Both the position numbers and the translations under genes were made by a program. Shown one piece after another: positions 45,723-52,933 of a stretch of DNA of 64,000 nucleotides. The notes beneath the pieces were generated by a model, which worked only from the letters and a program-made list of their open reading frames with translations, made no database searches and was not told where the DNA came from. Origin of the DNA: Telluribacter sp035998675 (GTDB taxonomy: Bacteria; Bacteroidota; Bacteroidia; Cytophagales; Spirosomataceae); assembly GCF_035998675.1 (NCBI RefSeq), contig NZ_DASYHI010000002.1, positions 124,001 to 188,000 on the forward strand, read 5' to 3'. Position 1 is the first letter of the stretch. Each line of letters starts with the position of its first letter.

Positions 45723-46039
45723 TTGAGCCATTTTCTATCCATTCATACTTTCCTTCCGGAAACCATAAAAGGTCTTTTTGCTGCAATTCGTCTTTCGATA
45801 AATACCGTTTGTCGAAACTTTCCCGATTCCTGACCGGCGATCCTGTAATTTTGGTATCAACAAAGCAGCAGAAAGTTCCTGACGCTTGCAGCTCAACCGG
45901 GCTTTAACCGGGTACCAGCTGAAAATTCTCTTAACTGAATTGCGTAAGAGTACGATTTAACCCACTATACACACACTAGTAAGTACACATACACACACAG
46001 AAGCAAGCACACACTATCAATTTGACATCAGATTCTATG
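45723..46039 (+). ncRNA. Candidate small RNA in a 440-bp non-coding gap
   Basis: No coding sequence is seen between rsmG and 46165. A TAATTTTG box (45846-45853) matches the -7 consensus (no TTG at the correct distance), and the region ends in a very strong plus-strand terminator at 46040-46079. A transcript of roughly 215 nt starting near 45860 is possible. It contains an ACAC-rich unpaired-looking stretch (45963-46015). It may equally be a long 3' UTR of rsmG. Confidence 0.3.
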
Positions 46040-46079
46040 CATCAGTGCCAGTCCCCGACTGGCACTGATGTTTTATTTT
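46040..46079 (+). terminator. Strong intrinsic terminator
   Basis: Perfect 14-bp stem (46040-46053 with 46057-46070) with a CCC loop followed by TTTTATTTT. Ends either the rsmG transcript, 318 nt after the stop, or a small RNA. Confidence 0.9.
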
Positions 46080-46093
46080 AGAGGTACTACAAG

Positions 46094-46125
46094 TTGGAAC
46101 CCCGCCGGATTGTACCGTATATTTG
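46094..46125 (+). promoter_or_regulatory. Bacteroidota-type promoter of the small PH-like gene
   Basis: TTG (46094-46096), 21-bp spacer, TATATTTG (46118-46125). Located just after the preceding terminator and about 40 bp before the next ATG at 46165; predicted start near 46132. Confidence 0.65.
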
Positions 46126-46164
46126 CCCGTTAGCAGTAACTAACCTAAACCAGACCCAATTAGC

Positions 46165-46446
46165 ATGAATGAGCGATTCAAAGCAAGTAGTTTAAAAAAC
46201 CCGATGTTTCCGGACGAGGTCATTTTTGGAGAGAAGGGCGTTACCTTCAAAGTCCGTAAAATGTTCAGCAGCACCGACAACTTCGTGTTCTATAACGATA
46301 TATCCGGGGTTGAGATCGAAAACGGGGTACTATTCGCCACCATTCGTGTGATTCCCCGCATGCGGCCCGAAATAATTATGAATAATTTTAACAAAGGAGA
46401 CGCCAAGAGAGTCAAGGAGTTAATCTTAGAGCACGTCCGGAACTAA
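46165..46446 (+). CDS. Small hypothetical protein, possible bacterial PH-like fold
   Basis: 93-residue cytoplasmic protein without signal peptide or transmembrane segment. The alternating strand pattern (DEVIFGEKGVTFKVRKMF, NFVFYNDISGVEIENGVLFATIRVIPR, EIIMNNFNKGDAKRVKELILEHV) ending in one helix is compatible with a bacterial PH-like domain, in which seven strands are capped by a C-terminal helix. No enzymatic motif. It has its own promoter and is the last gene before tRNA-Asn and the accessory region. Function unknown. Confidence 0.75.
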   Translation: MNERFKASSLKNPMFPDEVIFGEKGVTFKVRKMFSSTDNFVFYNDISGVEIENGVLFATIRVIPRMRPEIIMNNFNKGDAKRVKELILEHVRN

Positions 46447-46532
46447 TATTTTTTTGGGCAAGGTATTGCACTGTACTCAAAGAGTCCCTAAATTTGCACC
46501 CACAATTCAGAATAACAACTGGATTGGGGACA

Positions 46533-46601
46533 CCCCAACTGCTCACAGGACGTTGCCAGTCGCCCGGAGCATCTGATCACAGCAGAGGGTATCCACTGGC
46601 A
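46533..46601 (+). repeat. Diverged tRNA-Asn-like copy A
   Basis: Aligns to the 5' half of the tRNA-Asn gene further downstream (GCTCA...GGAGCATCTG...AGAGGGT) but has an insertion in the D-arm and lacks the T-arm. Its arms TGCCAGT (46554-46560) and ACTGGCA (46595-46601) are perfectly complementary, enclosing a small TCTG/CAGA stem. Not a functional tRNA. Confidence 0.6.
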
Positions 46602-46684
46602 TACATACTCCCGAATAGCTCACAAAACGTTTGCCGGTCGTTTAGAGCATCTGACTGTTAGTCATAGGGTATCATCTCCGGCAC
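46602..46684 (+). repeat. Diverged tRNA-Asn-like copy B (83-bp period)
   Basis: Shares a 21-nt identical segment (46602-46622) with the start of the real tRNA region (46685-46705), 83 bp apart. Has the same D-arm insertion as copy A and a matching outer stem TGCCGG (46632-46637) with CCGGCA (46678-46683). The stem differs from copy A by a compensatory A-T to G-C change. The T-arm and 3' acceptor half are missing, so it is not a tRNA. Confidence 0.65.
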
Positions 46685-46691
46685 TACATAC

Positions 46692-46765
46692 TCCCGAATA
46701 GCTCAGTCGGTTAGAGCATCTGACTGTTAATCAGAGGGTCGCTGGTTCGAGCCCAGCTTCGGGAG
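46692..46765 (+). tRNA. tRNA-Asn (anticodon GTT)
   Basis: Complete 74-nt cloverleaf: acceptor TCCCGAA/TTCGGGA, D-arm GCTC...GAGC, anticodon stem TCTGA/TCAGA with loop CTGTTAA (anticodon GTT), T-arm CTGGTTCGAGCCCAG, discriminator G. CCA is not encoded. A GAGCCAC/GTGGCTC hairpin follows at about 46774-46804. tRNA genes are common integration sites, and the accessory region begins here, but no integrase or second attachment copy was found. Confidence 0.96.
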
Positions 46766-46773
46766 CCTGAAAA

Positions 46774-46810
46774 TGAGCCACTTAGCAACAATGTTAGGTG
46801 GCTCATTTCT
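46774..46810 (+). terminator. Hairpin after tRNA-Asn
   Basis: GAGCCAC (starting near 46774) pairs with GTGGCTC (ending near 46804), followed by ATTTCTTTT. Likely terminates or trims the tRNA transcript. Confidence 0.65.
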
Positions 46811-46882
46811 TTTAGGTCGCCAACAGACTCGCCAACAAATTGAGGTCTTCTCTTTCAGAGCATATTAAGATTTATTCCCTAA

Positions 46883-47033
46883 GAGGGTGTTGGGAAATAA
46901 ATTTTGGCAGGAATAGTGAATGCGTTGCAACATAAACTGAATGTTGGCCAAATAGAACCAAGCAATAGAAGAAGATACAGTATATTCATAATCTTTGACT
47001 ATCCTCCGAAAAAAGCGGATCGCCCTTTAGATT
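46883..47033 (-). mobile_element. Remnant of an IS5-family transposase (C-terminus and one end)
   Basis: The minus strand encodes RAIRFFRRIVKDYEYTVSSS followed by IAWFYLANIQFMLQRIHYS, the typical C-terminal end of IS5-family DDE transposases (FRRIVKDYE, then xxAxIxxMLxRI). An in-frame stop lies upstream (47034-47036) and everything N-terminal, including the first catalytic residues, is missing. GAGGGTGTTGGGAA at 46883-46896 resembles the terminal inverted repeat of such elements. It marks past transposition at the junction between tRNA-Asn and the accessory operon. Confidence 0.6.
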
Positions 47034-47063
47034 TGTAGTATGACATGATTCTAAGATTTGGTA

Positions 47064-47580
47064 ACTTGCCTATTGCTAATCAGAGAGAGGCAAGTGAACG
47101 GGTCGCTGAGGGAACAGACCTAAGCTCCGAACGGTATGCGGTCGCTGTCAGCACCCCGCTCTGTTTGACTTGCATCCGCTCGGATAGAAAATCGGGTTTG
47201 CAGCCCAAAGGGTTTGAGTAAAGGAAAGTTAGATGGTGATCTAACTCAAAATCAAATCACTTTATGGAAATTCGCTATTCCTTTTTACTTGCGCAACTTA
47301 TAACCTGCATATCGTTGGTTATAAGGTACTTATCTTGTTGTTAGCTTCGAGTATGATTCCATTTATTAAAAAAAGGTTTGCTTAAAGTGCGTCCCAAAAG
47401 ATTAGTGACTATTTTACCACTTGCTTGTTTAAAAATTTCTTGCAATATTTATTCCCCCGCATAATATTCATTACTCAGTTACTTTTAATAGTCTCCCCGC
47501 TATTTGTACATAGTTCTGTGCAAGTTGCGGCTGTTTAATAGATGCCAAAGCCTCATTTATGAGGGCTTTATAGTATATAT
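47064..47580. other. Non-coding leader region with several hairpins before the accessory operon
   Basis: No gene is apparent. Hairpins seen: ACTTGCCT (47064-47071) with AGGCAAGT (47088-47095); a perfect AGTTAGAT-ggtg-ATCTAACT at 47227-47246; and a bulged AAAGCCTCAT/ATGAGGGCTTT just before the first gene (about 47549-47571). Between them 47095-47200 is GC-richer than the surroundings and carries the direct repeat GGTCGCTG (47101 and 47139). This could be a structured RNA or an attenuating leader of the operon. No consensus promoter was identified. Confidence 0.35.
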
Positions 47581-47589
47581 TCACGCTAT

Positions 47590-49281
47590 ATGAAAATAAA
47601 TTTACCTAGCACTGCTTTATCCCTATCTATATATCTAAGCCTTTCTATCTCAGCAGTATGGCTACTAGGATGTTACGGCTTTGACCTACCTAAAAGGGAG
47701 TTTCCAAAGTGTGATCAAACCCCTGTACAATTAAATATTCAGTCAAATCTCTTGACAGTTGATTTATCACTAACCTCAAAAAATAGCTCCATAGATAAAG
47801 TTGAGTGGTTTTTTGGGGATGGGAAGTATGTTACGACTTCTACCCTTCAAACTAAACACACATTTTTAAATCCTGGTACTTACAAAGTAAATGTTACAAT
47901 AACTAATATATGCGGGGATGTTACAACACTGACAAAGGATATATTAGTAGAGAATATTATTGCTCCAACTGTAATCACTGAGGAGCCAGCGAATGTAAGT
48001 ACATCAATGGCTACGATACGAATGGCTATAAGTAGCAATGGAAACGGTCAGATTACCAGATATGGAATATGCTATTCTACGACTAATAGCACTCCTCTGG
48101 TAGAATCTGATGCAACAGTCAAAACAGAAGGAAACCTTCCTAATAATTCTTTTGCCACATTTTCCTTATCTAATTTAGTTCCTAACAAAACATACTACGT
48201 ACGCGGTTATGCTTCGAATAGTGCCGGTACTGGCTATGGTAGTGTCAAAACGTTTCAGACAAGAGCTTCCCCTGTTGTGACAATAGTTAATGTTAGTTCT
48301 ATCGGAAGAAATGAAGCAACCGTTACTTTGAAACTTGATGACGTAGGCAATCCCCCAGCTACTCATGTTGGAATTATTTTTTCACCCACTAATTCTGCCC
48401 CTACTTTTATTTCAAATGACAAACAGTATATTCAGGTGCCTGCTAATTCTGCTGGTATAAATACGTCTATTAAGTTAACATTAAAGCCAAATACTTCCTA
48501 TTTTTATAGAGCTTTTGCAATCAATGCCATAGATACAAGCTATAGTAACATTAACAAACTGACTACACTCGGGGAGGATCTCACTCTTGGGCAAATTGCT
48601 TATTATCCTTTAAATAATTCTGGAAGAGACGATAGTGGCAATAAGTACAATGGTCAAATTCAAGGAGCTTCCCCTACCTCAGACCGTTGTGGCAATCCCA
48701 ATATGGCGTATTCCTTAGATGGTATTAACGATTATATTATTCTTCCTTATACTCCAACGAATTTGCTTTCCTACTCTTTCTCTGTGTGGGTAAATGTATC
48801 AGATCCAAATCAGGGACCGGTAGCAATTAGTCAGTTTAGAGGTTTGGAAAGAAGTATTGATAGCCCTGCCAAAAGTTTAAGTTTATTTTTTGATAAGGAT
48901 ATAAATGATAATAATGCTTTCAAATTGAATTTTGGGCTAGATGGAGATCATATACTGAAAACTATTAAAGTACCCTTCTCCTCGCTTTTAAATCAATGGG
49001 TTCATGTAGTAGCTGTATGGCAAGGAAGTGCGAATACTTCAATTGAACCAAATCAAATGAAGCTTTATCTCAATGGCACGCAGGTTATGGGTACTAATTA
49101 TAGAAACTCTGAACGAGGAGGAAATGCTCCACTGTCAGCGACAAGCACAGTTATATTTGGTTATCACCAAGTATGGAACCGTTATTTCAAAGGTAAACTT
49201 GATGATATCAGAATTTATGAGAAAGCTTTAAATGATGCAGAAGTGATGCAATTATGGCAACAAGAAAAGAGTTGCCTTTAA
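47590..49281 (+). CDS. Surface lipoprotein with PKD, fibronectin-like and LamG domains
   Basis: 563 residues; a signal peptide ends in a lipobox (AVWLLGC), so it is a lipoprotein, probably displayed at the outer membrane. After a short linker comes a PKD domain (KVEWFFGDGKYVTTST ... TKHTFLNPGTYKVNVTI), then two fibronectin-type repeats, each ending with (K)TYYVRGYASNSAGTGYG or SYFYRAFAINAIDTSYS, and a C-terminal concanavalin/LamG domain (IAYYPLNNSGRDDSGN ... AYSLDGINDYIILPY ... FKGKLDDIRIYEKALNDAEV). Such modules bind carbohydrate or other surfaces. First gene of the nine-gene operon, with AT-rich composition unlike the host genes upstream. Confidence 0.85.
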   Translation: MKINLPSTALSLSIYLSLSISAVWLLGCYGFDLPKREFPKCDQTPVQLNIQSNLLTVDLSLTSKNSSIDKVEWFFGDGKYVTTSTLQTKHTFLNPGTYKVNVTITNICGDVTTLTKDILVENIIAPTVITEEPANVSTSMATIRMAISSNGNGQITRYGICYSTTNSTPLVESDATVKTEGNLPNNSFATFSLSNLVPNKTYYVRGYASNSAGTGYGSVKTFQTRASPVVTIVNVSSIGRNEATVTLKLDDVGNPPATHVGIIFSPTNSAPTFISNDKQYIQVPANSAGINTSIKLTLKPNTSYFYRAFAINAIDTSYSNINKLTTLGEDLTLGQIAYYPLNNSGRDDSGNKYNGQIQGASPTSDRCGNPNMAYSLDGINDYIILPYTPTNLLSYSFSVWVNVSDPNQGPVAISQFRGLERSIDSPAKSLSLFFDKDINDNNAFKLNFGLDGDHILKTIKVPFSSLLNQWVHVVAVWQGSANTSIEPNQMKLYLNGTQVMGTNYRNSERGGNAPLSATSTVIFGYHQVWNRYFKGKLDDIRIYEKALNDAEVMQLWQQEKSCL

Positions 49282-49314
49282 CTAGTCATTGTACAAAAAA
49301 GTACCAGATATTAC

Positions 49315-50079
49315 ATGAAGCCATTTAACCTTTTCTTTTTTATCTTACTACTATGGTCAAGTGAAAACAATTTACTATTTGCTCAGCCTATAGTATCAGA
49401 TATTCGTGTGGAAATAGATGTGCAAAGAGTAAAAGTAACATATAACATTTCAGATGTTTCAGTTAAAGACTCAGTATATCTTCAAGTGGAAGGCAAAAAG
49501 CAAGGCTTTCTTAAAATGAAAACACTAAGTGGCGATATTGGCAGAAATATAACAGCAGGTATAAACAAAGTAATAGTTTGGGAATATGCTCTGGATGGTG
49601 AACAACTTGATGAAGAAATCAGACCTATAATTGGAATTGTAGAATTTAAAGAACCTAAGACAGTTGATTCAATTGGTGGTGGTCCTATAAATGCGCTTAT
49701 CTCCGTGATTGCACCTGGAATAGGCAATATTTTTGTTCAGCCGTATAATAAGATAGGCTTAAGGCCCCTTATAACAGTGGCTTACGGTGGTTTGCTTGGA
49801 TACAGTATACTACAAAAGAAAAGGTCTAATAGTCAGTATAGCCTCTATCAAAGTGAACGTTATGAGCGAAATGCCCAACCTTATTATAATAAAGCTAATA
49901 AGTCTCACCATGAATATTTGATAGCCATGAGTATGGCGGCATCTATACTTGTTACTGATGTAGCTTATACTTTCTTTAAAGGTCTTAGCAACGATCGGAA
50001 AAAGCGAAATATTAAACAAGGGATAACACTAAGTTATGCAGATAAGACGCCAATGATAGGATTAATGTTAACTTTTTAA
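49315..50079 (+). CDS. Exported protein of unknown function (accessory operon gene 2)
   Basis: 254 residues with a signal peptide (MKPFNLFFFILLLWSSENNLLFAQ). The first ~110 residues are a beta-rich domain (VSDIRVEIDVQRVKVTYNIS ... KDSVYLQVEG ... AGINKVIVWEYALDG) similar in pattern to domains found before PEGA or caspase-linked proteins in Bacteroidota. Two hydrophobic segments follow (NALISVIAPGIGNIFVQP, LITVAYGGLLGYSIL) and one more (LIAMSMAASILVTDVAYTFF), so it is probably an integral envelope protein. Family not recognised. It begins 33 bp after the lipoprotein gene. Confidence 0.75.
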   Translation: MKPFNLFFFILLLWSSENNLLFAQPIVSDIRVEIDVQRVKVTYNISDVSVKDSVYLQVEGKKQGFLKMKTLSGDIGRNITAGINKVIVWEYALDGEQLDEEIRPIIGIVEFKEPKTVDSIGGGPINALISVIAPGIGNIFVQPYNKIGLRPLITVAYGGLLGYSILQKKRSNSQYSLYQSERYERNAQPYYNKANKSHHEYLIAMSMAASILVTDVAYTFFKGLSNDRKKRNIKQGITLSYADKTPMIGLMLTF

Positions 50080-50088
50080 TTTTTGAGT

Positions 50089-51222
50089 ATGAAAAAGATA
50101 ATAATAATTTTTTGTATATTACATATAGCACTTTCTGCAATGGCACAGAAAGGAGCATTGAAATATAAAGGTGATTGGGTGCAATCAAAATTAAAAGTTC
50201 AAGCCCCTACTCAAGCCCCTACTATTGTTTGGCAAAACCCCCAAATTCAACAGTTAACAGTAGAGCAAAATAATTTTACTTTATCGGTTTGTGTGCAGTC
50301 AGACGCTCCATTAATCGATTATCATTTCGTCCATAATGGTAAAACCATAGGCGGACCAACTCGTGGTTTCAAAAAAGTAAATTGTGGCCAGGAAATCACT
50401 CAAGAACTCTCATTGGTTCAGGGTGCAAATGAAGTGCATTTTGTTGTATCTAATTCTGGCGGCGCTACAACCTCCAGTTCATACTACATTACTTATAATG
50501 CTGTCTCTCCTTCCTCCAATGCAGTTGCGGCTGAAACGTCGGCTCAAAAGCGTGTGGCTCTTATTATTGCAAATGAGGCATATCAAAAGTATCCCTTAAA
50601 AAACTCAATAAATGACGGACAAGCAATTAGGGAGCGACTTGAAAAGCTAGGATTCACTGTAACTCTTCATGAAAACCAAGGCCGGAAGGATTTAAAGAAA
50701 ACAGTTGATACATTTACAAATAGCTTGACTGACAAAAGTATTAGCCTTTTTTTCTATGCCGGTCATGGACTTATGGTTAACGGTGTCAATTACATACAAC
50801 CAGTAGACACTGACCCAACAGCTGAAGCAGATGTAGAATTCGAATGTTTTCCATTACGACAGCTAATCGCCCGTATGGAAGAGACCAATCCCAGTGGTTC
50901 AAATCTGGTATTCTGGGACGCTTGCCGGAATAATCCCTATCGCTCCTGGCGCAGAGGCGCTGGCGAACCTGTTTTTGCACCTACCAATCCTCCGGTAGGG
51001 ACCATGATTGTTTATGCTACTGAGCCAGGCAAATCAGCTCTGGATGGAGATGAAAAAAATGGGCTTTTCACAAGTGAACTAATCAAACATATTGATGTAC
51101 CAGGACAGGATATATTTGAATTAATAGATAAAGTGGACAGAGGCCTAGAAGTAAGAGGCTATAAACAGCCCCCGTATATTGAAGGGCGATTACGTGGAAA
51201 ATTCATTTTTAAATATCAGTAA
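50089..51222 (+). CDS. Secreted caspase-like (peptidase C14) protein
   Basis: 377 residues from the ATG at 50089 (a TTG two codons upstream is also open). A signal peptide (MKKIIIIFCILHIALSAMAQ) directs export. Residues 45-140 form a beta-sandwich, residues 153-377 a C14 caspase-like domain: KRVALIIANEAYQKYPLKNSINDGQAI, the catalytic His226 in FFYAGHGLMVNGVNYIQPVD and the catalytic Cys279 in LVFWDACRNNPYRSW. The Asp just before the Cys predicts cleavage after Arg/Lys, as in metacaspases. Both catalytic residues are intact. Export of a caspase is notable, since most defence-linked caspases are cytoplasmic. Co-directional with all other genes of the cluster. Confidence 0.9.
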   Translation: MKKIIIIFCILHIALSAMAQKGALKYKGDWVQSKLKVQAPTQAPTIVWQNPQIQQLTVEQNNFTLSVCVQSDAPLIDYHFVHNGKTIGGPTRGFKKVNCGQEITQELSLVQGANEVHFVVSNSGGATTSSSYYITYNAVSPSSNAVAAETSAQKRVALIIANEAYQKYPLKNSINDGQAIRERLEKLGFTVTLHENQGRKDLKKTVDTFTNSLTDKSISLFFYAGHGLMVNGVNYIQPVDTDPTAEADVEFECFPLRQLIARMEETNPSGSNLVFWDACRNNPYRSWRRGAGEPVFAPTNPPVGTMIVYATEPGKSALDGDEKNGLFTSELIKHIDVPGQDIFELIDKVDRGLEVRGYKQPPYIEGRLRGKFIFKYQ

Positions 51223-51288
51223 GTATTTGCGAGCTTTTTAGCCCTCATGCTACACATTATCAAGATAAAATTTTAATTATTATAAGCT

Positions 51289-51936
51289 ATGCGCACATCA
51301 CTATACTATTTTACAATGCTTATATTCTCTATAAGCCTAAGCCCTGTTTCATCATTTGGCCAGGGTCAAAACGACCCATTGCCAGTTGATCAGGATGGTA
51401 ATGTCAACGAGGACAAACTGAACCCAAAACAATTAAGAGCGTTTCAGGAGCTGGTAGAGTTTAAGGTAAATGAATTTCAAACCTTCTTAACTATCATTTC
51501 AGATCCTAAACAGTCTGATCAGACTCGTGAACTGGCTATTGAGAACGCTCTACGACTTTTTATGCCTAACTCTACTATGCAGGTTGGTTCTGTCAAGACT
51601 AAAACATTGATCAAAGAGTATCCACTTTCCATATATTTAAGACGCTTAAAAAATCTCGAAAAAAAATACTTCGATATATCGATAACGTTCTATGATTTAG
51701 CCCTTATCAACGACTGGGAAAAAACGAACACCGGATATGTGACCACTGCTACTTACTTTCAACGCTTTCAGGGTAAGGGTAATAATGGAAAGATTATGTA
51801 TGAAGATAAAACAAGCAAAAATATGGACGTTGACCTTCGCAATCGTAAAGATCCTTTTTATGAAGAAAACAGATGGACTGTACTACTAGGTGATATACGT
51901 GTAGCAGAAATTACTCCAAAGAAATCTGTGCAATAG
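51289..51936 (+). CDS. Exported hypothetical protein (accessory operon gene 4)
   Basis: 215 residues with a signal peptide (MRTSLYYFTMLIFSISLSPVSSFGQ). The mature protein has a helical first half (ALNPKQLRAFQELVEFKVNEFQTFLTIISD is its general character) and a beta-rich second half (FDISITFYDLALINDWEK, YVTTATYFQRFQGKG, RWTVLLGDIRVAEI), a pattern also seen in NTF2-like proteins. No catalytic motif. It ends 5 bp before the next gene, which has similar size and style; they may be distant paralogues. Unknown function. Confidence 0.75.
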   Translation: MRTSLYYFTMLIFSISLSPVSSFGQGQNDPLPVDQDGNVNEDKLNPKQLRAFQELVEFKVNEFQTFLTIISDPKQSDQTRELAIENALRLFMPNSTMQVGSVKTKTLIKEYPLSIYLRRLKNLEKKYFDISITFYDLALINDWEKTNTGYVTTATYFQRFQGKGNNGKIMYEDKTSKNMDVDLRNRKDPFYEENRWTVLLGDIRVAEITPKKSVQ

Positions 51937-51941
51937 CACCT

Positions 51942-52922
51942 ATGAGACAGCTTGTCATCCTCTGTTTTTTTATTGGCCTTTGTCTCTTGCCAAAGCTTAC
52001 TAACGGACAGGAGACAGATTCCCTATTTTTTAAAAATGACTCGCTTGTTGACCATTCAATAAATAGGGGGGATTCACTTCTGGGTACTTATAAACATCAA
52101 CGACTAGCTCCTGAGCCTTTTATGAAGGCTAGGATACACTACACAAATGATTTTGTAAAACGCTTTAATGATTTAGTTGGCCCTGACAATGATTCAATTA
52201 ATGGTCATCATGACCATGCAGCAAGGAAGCAGCGTATCTGGAAACTTTTTGACTTAGAAGACGATAGATTAATCCGTAATAGTAGTAGCAATAGTGTATA
52301 TAAATATGTAGTTGATCAATTTCTATATGAAGTCTGCGAATCATTCAAACCAGGGACTTTAATAGCCCCTAATGAGAATATGTACGCAGAAGTCCGGGGG
52401 TCCGCCATTTGGAAGCAGCAAACGCATGAATACAAAATGTACTTAAAAAAGGAGCGTGCAGGTAGTAATTGGCTTTGGGAGATCATTAGTATTGACGCAC
52501 CTTTTCTGTTGACAAGTACGGGTACATTAGATAAAGACACTACTACAAAGAATGTATCAAAGTTTATTCCACCTAATGCTCATGAAATGAATTTTATGGC
52601 GCTGTTCAAACATCTTAACGCAGGACAAAGCATAAATTATTTTATTGATGATTCATATCCTAATGATAGTCTGCTGAATACCTTTGCCTACTTTCATTCC
52701 AATGGCCAACTTCGCCCTCAGACTTTAGAAATTTCCTCTTTGTGGATTAACACTCCAATGCGATGGCTTATCCAGTTACGGCAGTTTAACCGGGACTCTG
52801 ATAATTCGGGTTGGCTCATCAGCGATTTATGTCGCTCGTCTGAAACAACCTGCCTACCAAAGGGACTTCATAATAAAATCCGTAATACTTTTATCTCAAA
52901 TAATCGTGGAGTAGAAAAGTGA
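51942..52922 (+). CDS. Exported hypothetical protein (accessory operon gene 5)
   Basis: 326 residues, N-terminal signal peptide (MRQLVILCFFIGLCLLPKLTNGQ). The mature part has a helical segment (ARIHYTNDFVKRFNDLVG, then DHAARKQRIWKLFDLEDDRLI), a strand-rich centre (TLIAPNENMYAEVRGSAIW...YKMYLKKERAGSNWLWEIISIDAPFL), and a C-terminal region with DDSYPNDSLLNTFAYFHSNGQLRP. No recognised family or active site. Tight spacing (5 bp before, 11 bp after) places it firmly in the operon. Probably a periplasmic partner of the caspase. Confidence 0.72.
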   Translation: MRQLVILCFFIGLCLLPKLTNGQETDSLFFKNDSLVDHSINRGDSLLGTYKHQRLAPEPFMKARIHYTNDFVKRFNDLVGPDNDSINGHHDHAARKQRIWKLFDLEDDRLIRNSSSNSVYKYVVDQFLYEVCESFKPGTLIAPNENMYAEVRGSAIWKQQTHEYKMYLKKERAGSNWLWEIISIDAPFLLTSTGTLDKDTTTKNVSKFIPPNAHEMNFMALFKHLNAGQSINYFIDDSYPNDSLLNTFAYFHSNGQLRPQTLEISSLWINTPMRWLIQLRQFNRDSDNSGWLISDLCRSSETTCLPKGLHNKIRNTFISNNRGVEK

Positions 52923-52933
52923 AATAAATTTGT

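Noticed and set aside
46533..46684. Upstream tRNA-like copies as additional tRNA genes
   Set aside because: Both lack the T-arm and the 3' acceptor strand and have a D-arm insertion, so they cannot form a cloverleaf.
47095..47200. Fragment of rRNA or a group II intron
   Set aside because: Short stretches look vaguely familiar but do not fit 16S rRNA or domain V over any useful length.
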